A stretch of DNA of 64,000 bases from NCBI GenBank assembly GCA_965140355.1, contig OZ223191.1, forward strand, positions 310,001 through 374,000, given 5' to 3'. The stretch's first letter is position 1; each line of letters begins with the position of its first letter. Origin of the DNA: Acetobacterium sp965140355. Its GTDB lineage: Bacteria > Bacillota > Clostridia > Eubacteriales > Eubacteriaceae. Below the pieces are notes generated by a model. It saw only the letters and a program-made list of their open reading frames with translations. It was not told the origin of the DNA and did not search any database. The translations under genes were made by a program, and so were the position numbers. Positions 16,624 to 25,805 of the stretch are shown here, piece after piece.

Positions 16624-18498
16624 GTGAAAAAGAAAACAAGCAGGCAGCTATTTCTAGTTGTTTCTGATATCTTATTACTAAATATTGCTTTTCTATTGGC
16701 ATTGTTGTTACATTATGAGGGGCATGTTCCAACAGTAATTAGAACTATTTATTTGAATAGTTTTATTATTTTGACGATTGGAAAAATTTTAATCTATCGG
16801 TATTTTGAGTTATATAGTAGTTTATGGTCATATGCTTCAGTGGATGAATTCATAAAAATTCTAATAGCGGGTTTTGTGACAAATGTTTTTAGTACTGCAT
16901 ATCTCATATTAATGGGAGCGCAACTATTCTTTGGCGTTTATATAACAGCAATGATTCTAGAAGTTGGATTTATTGGCGGAGTGCGTTTTAGCTATCGACT
17001 GATTAGAAATCTAAGAAATAAAAATCTATTTAACAAACAGGAACATGAGAAAAAAATATTGATCATAGGAAGTGGATCAACAGCAACTCTGATTGCTACT
17101 GAAATTAGAAATCACGCATCAAGCTATGGTCAAGTCATTGGTTTTATTGACGATGATGAGAATAAATTGAATAAACGAATTTCGGGAGTGAAAGTTTTAG
17201 GAAACTATCATGATATCTATGGTATTGTATATAAATATCACATCAATGAAATTATTATTGCGGTTCCGACGGCTGGTCCTTATACGGTAAGGATGGTTAT
17301 CGCAGAGTGTAAACGAACGGATGCCAAGGTTCGGATTATGCCGGGCATTCGCGAAGTGATAGATGGCCAGGTTTCGCTTAATAAAATAAGAGGTGTTGAG
17401 ATAGAAGATCTTTTGGGCAGAGATTCAGTTAATTTACATGTCACAGAAGTAATTAGTTACATTGAGAATAAGACTATTTTAGTAACTGGTGGCGGCGGTT
17501 CTATTGGCTCGGAATTATGCCGACAACTCGCTAAATTTAATCCCCAAAAACTGGTTATTCTTGACAATTACGAAAACAATGCCTACGAAATTCAGAACGA
17601 ACTAATAAAAGAATACGGAACAAAGTTAAATCTCGAAATTATTATTGCTTCGGTAAGAGATCGCTATAATATTTTTGCAATTATCGCAAATTTACGACCT
17701 GATGTAATATTCCATGCTGCGGCGCACAAACATGTGCCACTAATGGAACATTCACCCCGTGAAGCGATAAAAAACAATGCATTTGGAACTCGAAATGTTG
17801 CTGAAGCGGCTCATGAATATGATGTCGAACGCTTTGTTTTAATTTCGACAGATAAGGCCGTTAACCCGACAAATATTATGGGAGCCAGTAAGCGTATATG
17901 TGAAATGATCATTCAGGGTCTTGCAAAAAAAAGCAAAACCAAATTTACCGCAGTCAGATTTGGAAATGTTCTTGATAGTAATGGTTCTGTTGTTCCACTC
18001 TTCAAGAAACAAATCAAGGAAGGTGGGCCGGTTACGGTCACACATAAAGATATTATTCGTTATTTTATGACAATTCCAGAAGCTGCCCAATTGGTAATAC
18101 AATCTGGAGCAATTGCTAAAGGGGGCGAGATATTTATCCTTGATATGGGAGAGCCAGTAAAAATATATGATCTGGCGGTAGATTTAATTAAACTTTCAGG
18201 GCTTAAACTCGACGAAGATATAAAAATTGAAATAATTGGCCTGAGACCAGGAGAAAAACTTTATGAAGAGTTGCTTATGGATGAAGAGGGATTAATTGAC
18301 ACGAAATTTGAAAAAATACACATTGGAAAGCCGATTGATATCGATTATACAGAGTTAAAAAAATCACTGGATGAATTATCACAGATCGTGAAATTAGAGG
18401 ACACAAATCAACTCATTAATATGGTAAAAGAAATTGTTCCTACTTACAGAAATAGTATTGAAGTAAATAAAGCAAAAGAATTGAAAATAATTAATTAA
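16624..18498 (+). CDS. epsC: Membrane-bound nucleotide-sugar 4,6-dehydratase (EpsC/PglF type)
   Basis: A 624-residue protein starting with GTG. Residues 1-125 hold four membrane segments; a CoA-binding-like Rossmann domain follows (KILIIGSGSTATLIATEI), then a short-chain dehydrogenase domain (ILVTGGGGSIGSELCRQL). The active-site region ISTDKAVNPTNIMGASKR has Met where classical SDR enzymes have the catalytic Tyr, as in WbpM/PglF. Family knowledge: converts UDP-GlcNAc to UDP-4-keto-6-deoxy-GlcNAc at the membrane. Its product could feed the aminotransferase at 9065-10159 if that enzyme is UDP-linked. First gene of a four-gene unit with the LCP, CpsC and CpsD genes. Confidence 0.9.
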   Translation: MKKKTSRQLFLVVSDILLLNIAFLLALLLHYEGHVPTVIRTIYLNSFIILTIGKILIYRYFELYSSLWSYASVDEFIKILIAGFVTNVFSTAYLILMGAQLFFGVYITAMILEVGFIGGVRFSYRLIRNLRNKNLFNKQEHEKKILIIGSGSTATLIATEIRNHASSYGQVIGFIDDDENKLNKRISGVKVLGNYHDIYGIVYKYHINEIIIAVPTAGPYTVRMVIAECKRTDAKVRIMPGIREVIDGQVSLNKIRGVEIEDLLGRDSVNLHVTEVISYIENKTILVTGGGGSIGSELCRQLAKFNPQKLVILDNYENNAYEIQNELIKEYGTKLNLEIIIASVRDRYNIFAIIANLRPDVIFHAAAHKHVPLMEHSPREAIKNNAFGTRNVAEAAHEYDVERFVLISTDKAVNPTNIMGASKRICEMIIQGLAKKSKTKFTAVRFGNVLDSNGSVVPLFKKQIKEGGPVTVTHKDIIRYFMTIPEAAQLVIQSGAIAKGGEIFILDMGEPVKIYDLAVDLIKLSGLKLDEDIKIEIIGLRPGEKLYEELLMDEEGLIDTKFEKIHIGKPIDIDYTELKKSLDELSQIVKLEDTNQLINMVKEIVPTYRNSIEVNKAKELKIIN

Positions 18499-18545
18499 AA
18501 TATTATAATAGTATCAATTGTAATATCGTGTAGATTACTATAACG

Positions 18546-19526
18546 ATGAGAAAGAAAAGAGCGGCCATAATGAACAATAGAAAAAAAGCGATATTGATCA
18601 TTTTAATAAGTCTTACTTCGTTAATTATTGGAATTGGTGGCTATCTCTTGTTTAGTCATAACGTGAATTCGAACGAGAAACCTGTCAATTTAAAAAGCGA
18701 TGACACAAGTGTCTCGATTGAAGATGTTCTTAATAGTAATAATGAGGATTTGCTCAAGTTAGAGGACACACGGAAACCAGTTATTTTTGCTATTTATGGC
18801 ATTGATGATAAAACAACTGAAGATGGAAGAAGTGATATCATTATGGTAGTTAAATATGATCCGACTTTAAAAAAAATGCTTATCGTTTCGATTCCAAGAG
18901 ATACAAGAGTCGATATTCCTGGCTACGGGATGAATAAAATTAATGCCGCCTATGCTTATGGGCAAGAGCAATTAATCAATCAAGTTGTCGAAAACTTGTT
19001 AGATATTAAACTTGATTTTACAATTAAATTGAATTTTGATACCTTCTCTAACATCATTGATACTTTAGGCGGAGTCAAGATTAACGCTAAAAAGCAATTT
19101 TTTGCTTCCGATGGAACGCTTGTTGTTGATCAGGGAAGTCAATTGTTAACGGGAGAACAAGCGCTTTTTTATGTCAGGTTCCGAAGTGATGATGAATACG
19201 ATTATGGACGGATTGCCAGACAACAAGAAGTGGTAATTTCCCTGATAGAATATTTGAAGACTTCCAGTTTAAGTAAAAAAATCGAATTGGTAACGAAATA
19301 TTATAATCGGGGAATTGAGACGGATGCTAATTTAACTAAGATAACTGATTATATTAAGATGAGCAGCAAGGATACAGATATTATTTATGAAAATCATCGT
19401 CTTCAAACTTACGGAGAGATTATCGATGGCTTATGGTATGAATTGTATCATCAAGAAGATTTAGATACGATTAAAGCGTTATTTGACCATAAAGAAGAAA
19501 TGAATTTGGATAACTGGAAAGAATAA
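18546..19526 (+). CDS. LytR-CpsA-Psr (LCP) family glycopolymer transferase
   Basis: A 326-residue protein with a short basic N-terminus, one membrane segment (about residues 17-38) and an extracellular LCP domain: IYGIDDKTTEDGRSDIIMVV, VSIPRDTRVDIPGYG, KINAAYAYG, INKDT-equivalent LGGVKINAKKQF and LLTGEQALFYVRFR with the catalytic arginines. LCP proteins move undecaprenyl-pyrophosphate-linked polymers onto the cell wall. An in-frame ATG at 18570 (MNNRKK) is an alternative start, and neither start has a strong ribosome site. Lies 48 bases after epsC. Confidence 0.9.
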   Translation: MRKKRAAIMNNRKKAILIILISLTSLIIGIGGYLLFSHNVNSNEKPVNLKSDDTSVSIEDVLNSNNEDLLKLEDTRKPVIFAIYGIDDKTTEDGRSDIIMVVKYDPTLKKMLIVSIPRDTRVDIPGYGMNKINAAYAYGQEQLINQVVENLLDIKLDFTIKLNFDTFSNIIDTLGGVKINAKKQFFASDGTLVVDQGSQLLTGEQALFYVRFRSDDEYDYGRIARQQEVVISLIEYLKTSSLSKKIELVTKYYNRGIETDANLTKITDYIKMSSKDTDIIYENHRLQTYGEIIDGLWYELYHQEDLDTIKALFDHKEEMNLDNWKE

Positions 19527-19551
19527 AAGATCAAAACGAAAGGGGACAATG

Positions 19552-20313
19552 ATGAGTAAAACAGAAGAAGTTGACTTTAGAGAACTTTTTAGAATTGGTT
19601 TGAAAAAATGGTGGCTAATCATTTTGCTGACAATAGTTGGATTTGGTGCGGTTTATTTCGTTACGGCTAAATTGATAACACCGATTTACGAAGCAAAGAC
19701 GGTATTGTATATCGGACGGGAAAATTCAGGACTTGGAACAATTGATGTTTCTCTGGGCCAACTAGAAGCGGATAGTCAGCTAATTATTGACTACAAACAA
19801 ATTGCCTTAACACGTTTGGTCATTGATGCAGTTATAAAAAACACAGGATTGAATATTACGGATAATGAATCAAGGAATAGCGTGGTTAGTTTAAACGATA
19901 ATGCATCAAGTGATGTGTTGACAATGACATATACAGAGTTTCGAAATAACACTGTAATCGAAACGATTGAAAACTCGCGGCTTTTTACGGTTGGATTTAG
20001 AAATCCAGACCCTGAAATTGCCAAAAAAGTCTCGGATGAGTTGGCAAAGCAATTAACGATTGCCGTTTCACAAATTGTTGGAGTTGAAAATATTCGGGTT
20101 TTAGATCAATCTACGGTTCCGGTTAAACCGATTTCACCGAACAAATTATTAAATGCAATTATTGGTGGTTTATTAGGTTTGCTGTTGTCATTATTTATTA
20201 TTATAAGCATGTATTTCTTTAACGATACCATTCAAGATGAGGATGATATAAAAAGTTTAATTGATGTATCAGTTCTGGGAAGTATTCCGGAATTTAAAGG
20301 AGAGGCTAGATAA
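19552..20313 (+). CDS. cpsC: CpsC/YveK-type polysaccharide chain-length and kinase modulator
   Basis: A 253-residue Wzz-family protein with two membrane segments (about residues 20-40 and 195-220) flanking an extracellular loop. The C-terminal cytoplasmic tail (DTIQDEDDIKSLIDVSVLGSIPEF) is the portion that activates the partner BY-kinase in Firmicutes. Two adjacent ATG codons (19549, 19552) are possible; the second is 5 bases from AGGGGA and preferred. The CpsD gene starts one base after its stop, showing tight coupling. Confidence 0.88.
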   Translation: MSKTEEVDFRELFRIGLKKWWLIILLTIVGFGAVYFVTAKLITPIYEAKTVLYIGRENSGLGTIDVSLGQLEADSQLIIDYKQIALTRLVIDAVIKNTGLNITDNESRNSVVSLNDNASSDVLTMTYTEFRNNTVIETIENSRLFTVGFRNPDPEIAKKVSDELAKQLTIAVSQIVGVENIRVLDQSTVPVKPISPNKLLNAIIGGLLGLLLSLFIIISMYFFNDTIQDEDDIKSLIDVSVLGSIPEFKGEAR

Positions 20314-20314
20314 T

Positions 20315-21046
20315 ATGAATTTAGCGAGTTTAATAACATTAAATGATCCCACTTCACATGTAACTGAAAGCTATAAATTATTAAGAACAAATTTAAATTT
20401 TATTAATCTTGAAAATAAATATCAGGTATTATTATTTACCAGTGCAGCTAAAGAAGAAGGAAAAACGACAACTATCGCTAACTTAGCGATAACACTTGCA
20501 CAATCAGGAAAGCGAGTATTATTGATTGATGCTGATTTAAGGCTTCCTCGGATTGGAAAGATATTCGATATCAGCTTGAATCAACCAGGGTTATCAAATA
20601 TGCTTGTTGATGGTTTAATACTCGATTCTGTTTTAAATAAAGTAAAAGATTTAGAAAAATTTGAAATTTTAACGGCTGGAGATCGGCAGGTTTCACCGAC
20701 GGAATTATTGAATTCCGATGCTTTTGAGCAATTAATTATAGCATGTAGAAAGGAATACGATATCATTTTAATTGATACTCCGCCGGTTTTAAATTTTGCT
20801 GATGCCAGTATTGTTTCAAAAGTTGCAGATGGATCGTTACTTGTTATAGCGGCGAACGAAACGAAAAAAGCAATGATTGTTGAGGCGAAAAAGACGATTG
20901 ACAAAGTTGGCGGCGTACTATTAGGGGTTGTTTTGACCAAAGTAAAATTCAAAAAAAGTTCGGATTATTATGGTTATGGTGAAGATAAAGGACATTCTAA
21001 AAAGGAAAAAACTAAAAAGGAAAAAAAACTGAAAAAGAAAAAATAA
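20315..21046 (+). CDS. cpsD: CpsD/YwqD-type bacterial tyrosine kinase
   Basis: A 243-residue BY-kinase. Walker A is in SAAKEEGKTTTIANLA, Walker A' in VLLIDADLRLPRIG and Walker B in IILIDTPPV. The C-terminus has a small tyrosine cluster (SDYYGYGE) as autophosphorylation target, followed by an unusually long lysine-rich tail (KKEKTKKEKKLKKKK). The frame is open upstream to 20261, but the ATG at 20315 has AAAGGAGAGG upstream and starts just after the cpsC stop. It works with CpsC and is reversed by CpsB to control polysaccharide export and length. Confidence 0.9.
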   Translation: MNLASLITLNDPTSHVTESYKLLRTNLNFINLENKYQVLLFTSAAKEEGKTTTIANLAITLAQSGKRVLLIDADLRLPRIGKIFDISLNQPGLSNMLVDGLILDSVLNKVKDLEKFEILTAGDRQVSPTELLNSDAFEQLIIACRKEYDIILIDTPPVLNFADASIVSKVADGSLLVIAANETKKAMIVEAKKTIDKVGGVLLGVVLTKVKFKKSSDYYGYGEDKGHSKKEKTKKEKKLKKKK

Positions 21047-21178
21047 TGTGAAGTTTAAATTTACAATTCATTAGATTAATGCTCATATTCAGGCTAAACT
21101 TTAAAAAATAGTTTTTAAATTTATAAAAGGACTGGAAATTAACGATAAAAAAGGATATAATAATAAAGATTGTATTAG

Positions 21179-21216
21179 AGGCTTTTATCATGATGATGAT
21201 AAAGGCCTTTTCTTTA
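21179..21216 (+). terminator. Terminator ending the polysaccharide locus
   Basis: Arms 21179-21191 and 21196-21208 (AGGCTTTTATCAT / ATGATAAAGGCCT) with a four-base loop, then TTTTCTTT. A TATAAT lies at 21156-21161 just ahead, so a short attenuated leader for the ABC-F gene is an alternative reading. Confidence 0.75.
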
Positions 21217-21342
21217 CGCGAAGAGGACAAGGCAGTTGCTTAAATCGAAGAAGCAATTTAGAAAGTTGATAGAAAGCTAAAAAATAGCATCATCGATATT
21301 TTAGTACCTACAAGATAGAAAAGAAAAAAGGAGTATTGATTA

Positions 21343-22938
21343 ATGATAACAGTATCAGAATTAAGTTTGAATTTTAGTGGAACAAATCTTTTTTCCAACG
21401 TAAATATTAAATTCATCCCAGGAAATTGCTATGGGGTTATCGGAGCAAATGGCGCTGGAAAGACCACTTTTTTGAGAATTTTATCAGGTGAGATCGAGCC
21501 ATCAACAGGTAATGTATTTATTCCTGAGCATATGCGAATGTCGGTGTTAAAACAAGATCATTATGCTTTTGATGAATTTTCGGTTCTTGATACCATTATG
21601 ATGGGAAATCAACATCTTTATTCGGTTATGAAAGAAAAAGATGCATTATATATGAAAGAAGATTTTTCTGATGCGGATGGAATCAGAGCGGGTGAGCTTG
21701 AGGGTGAATTTGCAGAAATGGGCGGTTGGGAAGCCGAATCAGATGCATCTCGAATTATCCAGGGTCTGGGACTCGGCGTTAACATTCTTGATGCCGATAT
21801 GGGAAGCCTTGCCGGAAATGAAAAAGTTAAGGTTTTATTAGCACAGGCTTTATTTGGTAAACCAGAAATTATTCTTTTGGATGAACCTACCAATCATTTA
21901 GATATTCAAGCGGTTGAATGGCTGGAAGAATTCTTAATGGAATACGAAGGAACTGTTATTGTGGTATCTCATGACCGTTACTTTTTAAATAACGTCTGTA
22001 CTCATATCGTCGATATTGACTTTGGTAAAATTAAGGTTTATGTTGGTAATTATGATTTCTGGTATGAATCCAGTCAATTAATGCAGCGATTATTAAAAGA
22101 TCAAAATAAAAAAAATGAAGATAAGGCTAAAGAATTGCAGAGTTTTATTGCTCGATTTTCAGCTAATAAATCTAAATCTAAACAAGCGACCTCCCGTAAA
22201 AAAATGCTGGATAAATTGAATATTGAAGATATGCCTTCATCGTCACGTAAATATCCATGGGTTGGTTTTCAAATTGATCGAGAGCCAGGAAAAGAGATTT
22301 TGACAGTTGAACATTTGTCTAAAACGATTGATGGCGTAAAAGTTTTGAATAATGTGAGCTTTCGAGTTAATAAGGATGATAAAATTGCGTTCGTTGCGGA
22401 AAATGAAATTGCGATGACAACGCTATTTAAAATATTAATGGAAGAAATAGAACCAGATGAAGGAACTTTTAAATGGGGAGTCAGTACAAGTCAATCTTAT
22501 TTTCCCAAAGATAATAGCGACTATTTTAATGGTTGTACGCTCAACATTTGTGAGTGGTTACAGCAGTATACTGAAGAAATCACTGAAACGTATATTCGTG
22601 GATTTTTAGGACGGATGCTGTTTTCCGGTGATGATATCTATAAACAAGTGCAAGTTTTGTCAGGGGGCGAAAAGGTTCGGTGTATGCTTTCCAAAATCAT
22701 GATGTTTGGTTCGAATGTTTTAATATTGGATCAGCCTACTAACCATCTGGATCTGGAATCAATAACCGCCGTTAATAACGGTTTGATTGATTTTAAATCA
22801 ATTCTTCTCTTTGCCAGCCATGATCACCAATTCATGCAAACTGTGGCAAATCGGATTATTGAAATTAGGGAAGAGGGGATCATCGATCGCTTGTCTACTT
22901 ATGATGAGTTCATTGCGTATAAAAAAACCTTGGCTTAG
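21343..22938 (+). CDS. ABC-F family ATPase, YkpA/YbiT-like
   Basis: A 531-residue soluble protein with two ABC domains and no membrane part. Domain 1 has an intact Walker A (GANGAGKTT, about residue 34) and Walker B (IILLDEPTNHLD), but its signature is SLAGNEK rather than LSGGQ. Domain 2 has a normal signature (LSGGEK) and Walker B (VLILDQPTNHLD), but its Walker A reads VAENEIAMTTL, with Met358 in place of the nucleotide-binding Lys. One composite site (Walker A1 with signature 2) is thus canonical and the other degenerate. ABC-F proteins act on the ribosome as translation factors or in antibiotic protection; the arm and linker here resemble the housekeeping YbiT/YkpA type. AAAGGAG precedes the start. 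Confidence 0.88.
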   Translation: MITVSELSLNFSGTNLFSNVNIKFIPGNCYGVIGANGAGKTTFLRILSGEIEPSTGNVFIPEHMRMSVLKQDHYAFDEFSVLDTIMMGNQHLYSVMKEKDALYMKEDFSDADGIRAGELEGEFAEMGGWEAESDASRIIQGLGLGVNILDADMGSLAGNEKVKVLLAQALFGKPEIILLDEPTNHLDIQAVEWLEEFLMEYEGTVIVVSHDRYFLNNVCTHIVDIDFGKIKVYVGNYDFWYESSQLMQRLLKDQNKKNEDKAKELQSFIARFSANKSKSKQATSRKKMLDKLNIEDMPSSSRKYPWVGFQIDREPGKEILTVEHLSKTIDGVKVLNNVSFRVNKDDKIAFVAENEIAMTTLFKILMEEIEPDEGTFKWGVSTSQSYFPKDNSDYFNGCTLNICEWLQQYTEEITETYIRGFLGRMLFSGDDIYKQVQVLSGGEKVRCMLSKIMMFGSNVLILDQPTNHLDLESITAVNNGLIDFKSILLFASHDHQFMQTVANRIIEIREEGIIDRLSTYDEFIAYKKTLA

Positions 22939-23003
22939 TCGATTTTAATCTGTAATGGATTGACTAGTGTGTTTTTAAGTCATTAGACCGGAAGTAAAAC
23001 TGG

Positions 23004-23037
23004 GGGAAAAGCCAATTTGTTGGTTTTTCCCGTTTTT
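23004..23037 (+). terminator. Terminator after the ABC-F gene
   Basis: Arms GGGAAAAGCCAA (23004-23015) and TTGGTTTTTCCC (23020-23031), one G-T pair, then GTTTTT. Confidence 0.8.
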
Positions 23038-23092
23038 GGGTCGATAAAATTTAATTTGAGTTCTAATATCTGCAATGTAAAAATTGTATTCA

Positions 23093-23121
23093 TTGACGAA
23101 ATCGTTTGATACGTGTAAACT
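23093..23121 (+). promoter_or_regulatory. Promoter of the HD-GYP gene
   Basis: TTGACG (23093-23098), 17-base spacer, TAAACT (23116-23121). It lies inside an upstream extension of the reading frame, which supports the later start at 23180. Confidence 0.5.
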
Positions 23122-23179
23122 ATCTTTAGAAAATGATTTTCAAAAGATTAATAATTATGACTTGGTAAAGGAATTATAC

Positions 23180-24463
23180 ATGAATATTACATTGAAGGAA
23201 TTGATTACATCGTTTACAAAATCCATTGATCTTTACAATTGTTTGCTTAAAAACCATCATCGTCGTACGGCGATAGCCGCTTATCATATTGGGATGCAAA
23301 TGGGGTTGCCCGCAAAAAAACTAAGCGACCTTGTAATCGCTGCATCACTGCATGATATTGGAGCATTTACCGTTAATGAACGTGATCGACTAATTCAATT
23401 AGATGTCGAAAACCCTTTCCCTCATAGCAGTTTAGGTTGTTATATGCTATCTTCATTTTCACTTTTTCAGGATATCTCTAAAATAGTATTCTACCACCAT
23501 TGGCATTATGATCAAGATCTTAACTATATATCGGCATTTGGTCCAGTGCCGTTAGAGGCCTATATTCTTCATGTTGCTGATCGGATGGATATATTAGTTC
23601 GACCCGATTATTCAATTTTGGCTCAAAAGCAGGATGTTTTAACAAAAATACAATCATATAGTGGAACTGTATTCCATCCAGAGGTGATAACCGCATTTTT
23701 AGAACAGGCTCAGAAAGATTCCTTTTGGTTGGATTTTGATAACTGGGATATGGATAAAATTTTAGGTCTTGCCATTTCTAAAGAATATGAGATTGAGATG
23801 TCAATGGATTTATTAGAGGAGTTTGCGCTGACTATTTCGAGAATTATTGATTCACGCAGTAAATTTGCCATTTCCCATTCATTTGGGGTGAGTCAAGTTG
23901 CTTATTTACTGGCTCGAAAAATGGATTGTTCTGAAGAAAAATGCCGAAAAATAAGAGTTGCCGGTTTGCTTCATGACATGGGAAAAATCGCCGTAGCTAC
24001 GGAGATTATCGAAAAAAAAGAAGAACTAACTATAACTGAACGCGCTGATATTAGAACCCATGCTTATTTTACTTATTTAATTCTGGGGAATATTTCAGGA
24101 TTAGAGGAGATTGTTGAATGGGCTTCCGGCCATCATGAGAACCACGATGGAACAGGTTATCCAATGAATCTTTTTAAAGCCGGGATTTCATTGGAGATGG
24201 ACATTGTATCTTATGCTGACATTTATACAGCACTTTCTGAAGATCGACCCTACCGAAAAGGGTTGCCTGCAGATCAGATAATTCAAATTCTCGAAGACGA
24301 ATATTTGGGAAAGCATGGTGAACCAGTATTTAAGATTATTCAAAATAATTTGAATGAAATCGATGAGGTTTGTAAATCATCCGTTCAAGATGGCGTTTCG
24401 CACTTCCATGTTTATCAAGAAATGGTTCAAGAACAGGAGCAGTTAATCAAAAGTTTTTCGTAA
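23180..24463 (+). CDS. Tandem HD / HD-GYP domain protein, probable c-di-GMP phosphodiesterase
   Basis: A 427-residue cytoplasmic protein. The N-terminal half carries one HD-type domain (NHHRRTAIAAYHIG, ASLHDIGAF, YHHWHYDQD, HVADRMD). The C-terminal half is a full HD-GYP domain (SHSFGVSQVAYLLAR, AGLLHDMGKIAV, HAYFTY, GHHENHDGTGYP, YADIYTALSEDRPYR). HD-GYP enzymes hydrolyse c-di-GMP to GMP through a metal centre. The frame opens at 23084 with TTG, but the ATG at 23180 has AAAGGA 7 bases upstream and a promoter just before it. It converges with a GGEEF diguanylate cyclase 40 bases away, so the two form an antagonistic pair. Confidence 0.88.
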   Translation: MNITLKELITSFTKSIDLYNCLLKNHHRRTAIAAYHIGMQMGLPAKKLSDLVIAASLHDIGAFTVNERDRLIQLDVENPFPHSSLGCYMLSSFSLFQDISKIVFYHHWHYDQDLNYISAFGPVPLEAYILHVADRMDILVRPDYSILAQKQDVLTKIQSYSGTVFHPEVITAFLEQAQKDSFWLDFDNWDMDKILGLAISKEYEIEMSMDLLEEFALTISRIIDSRSKFAISHSFGVSQVAYLLARKMDCSEEKCRKIRVAGLLHDMGKIAVATEIIEKKEELTITERADIRTHAYFTYLILGNISGLEEIVEWASGHHENHDGTGYPMNLFKAGISLEMDIVSYADIYTALSEDRPYRKGLPADQIIQILEDEYLGKHGEPVFKIIQNNLNEIDEVCKSSVQDGVSHFHVYQEMVQEQEQLIKSFS

Positions 24464-24502
24464 TGATCATTTTGGTCAACTGGATTTACCTGATAACGGG
24501 TA

Positions 24503-25663
24503 TTATCCCTTACTATTTAGATTTTGTGATGACTCGACACGGTTTCGGCCTTTTTCTTTGGCCCGATATAACGAGTCATCTGTTTCTTTAAAATACGGTT
24601 CGAAGACGTCAGAATTATCCCCGGTCATCAACGAGACTCCCAAACTGGCTGTTATATTGATCTTGCCTTGATCTGAAGTAAAGGTCTTTTGGGCTATATT
24701 GACTCTAATTAACTCAGCCATGGATAGCGCTTCGATCATATTTTCCATCGGACCGGCAATTAAAAATTCTTCACCCCCCCATCGAGAAACCAAAAATTCA
24801 ATGGGAACGACAGTTGTTATTGTTTTAGCAATTTCGATCAATATTTGATCACCAATCAGATGACCATAACGATCATTGACATTTTTAAAATAATCAATAT
24901 CCAAAAGGATTAACGCTACTTTTTCTGTAGTGGTCTGATTTAATAATGACAATTCTCGCTCAAATTCCAGGCGATTCAAAAGCCCTGTCAGACTATCATG
25001 GGTTGACAAATAATTGAGTTTCTCATTGGCGATTTTTAATTCCAATGTATAAAGGGAATTTTCAAAATAAGTCTGATAAAGATAGGAGGAAATGACAATT
25101 ACCGCTAAAAAGAAAATCGAACCATTGGTGATGCTGCTTACTTTATCATCTGGATTAGCTTGGAATAGAAATATTCCAAAAACAAAGACAATATAAGATG
25201 GCAAAATAACGAACAGGTTAGTTGGAAAAGTAAACAGCAGTGCAATGCCAAACATTAGCACATAAGCAATATATACGGTTATGCCGATTTCTTTTAACTG
25301 ATCGAGTCCATTGACCATAGCTAATAAAACGAGCACCAATGCGGCACTAATCGTACTCAGATGACAATTTTCGTCGCAGCGGTCTTGAAGAAAGCGTCTT
25401 GCCAAGACCCAGATCAGCGCAAGAAACCATAACAGCGAGTGAATAATAAAATAGCTGATATATAACCAGTTTTTTTGCGAGTCTATTTGCAACATCCCCT
25501 GAATATCGAAAAGAACGATAATAAAAGGTTCAATAACAAGCATCGCAATAAAAAAGTAGGTAAGCCGTTTAAAATTAATGGCGTTGATATTTTTACGGAT
25601 CTGAATAAGTGTCGAATTCGGTAAATTTTTATTAAAAGTTGATTTTTTATGTATGTTCGTCAT
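24503..25663 (-). CDS. Membrane-bound diguanylate cyclase (GGDEF domain)
   Basis: A 386-residue protein. The N-terminal 210 residues contain about seven hydrophobic segments without a recognised sensor domain. After a short coiled linker (TLELKIANEKLNYLSTHDSLTGLLNR) comes a GGDEF domain with active site RWGGEEF (296-300) and the LDIDYFKNVND metal-binding motif, so it is probably active in making c-di-GMP from GTP. The usual inhibitory RxxD site upstream of GGEEF is absent. GGAGG lies 6 bases before the ATG. Convergent with the HD-GYP gene, and about 22 kb from the c-di-GMP riboswitches. Confidence 0.9.
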   Translation of the reverse strand: MTNIHKKSTFNKNLPNSTLIQIRKNINAINFKRLTYFFIAMLVIEPFIIVLFDIQGMLQIDSQKNWLYISYFIIHSLLWFLALIWVLARRFLQDRCDENCHLSTISAALVLVLLAMVNGLDQLKEIGITVYIAYVLMFGIALLFTFPTNLFVILPSYIVFVFGIFLFQANPDDKVSSITNGSIFFLAVIVISSYLYQTYFENSLYTLELKIANEKLNYLSTHDSLTGLLNRLEFERELSLLNQTTTEKVALILLDIDYFKNVNDRYGHLIGDQILIEIAKTITTVVPIEFLVSRWGGEEFLIAGPMENMIEALSMAELIRVNIAQKTFTSDQGKINITASLGVSLMTGDNSDVFEPYFKETDDSLYRAKEKGRNRVESSQNLNSKG

Positions 25664-25805
25664 GTAAGCCCTCCCAATTATGCAACTAATTTTTAATAAT
25701 TAGTTTATTATACACTACTGTATTTTGCTTTTAAATATAATTCTTTGATAAAAAGGTGATACTAATAATAAAAAATACTAACATTAGCTTTTGGAGGTCA
25801 AACTG

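Noticed and set aside
20581..20952. 123-codon minus-strand frame opposite cpsD
   Set aside because: Antisense to the Walker motifs of a well-supported kinase gene.
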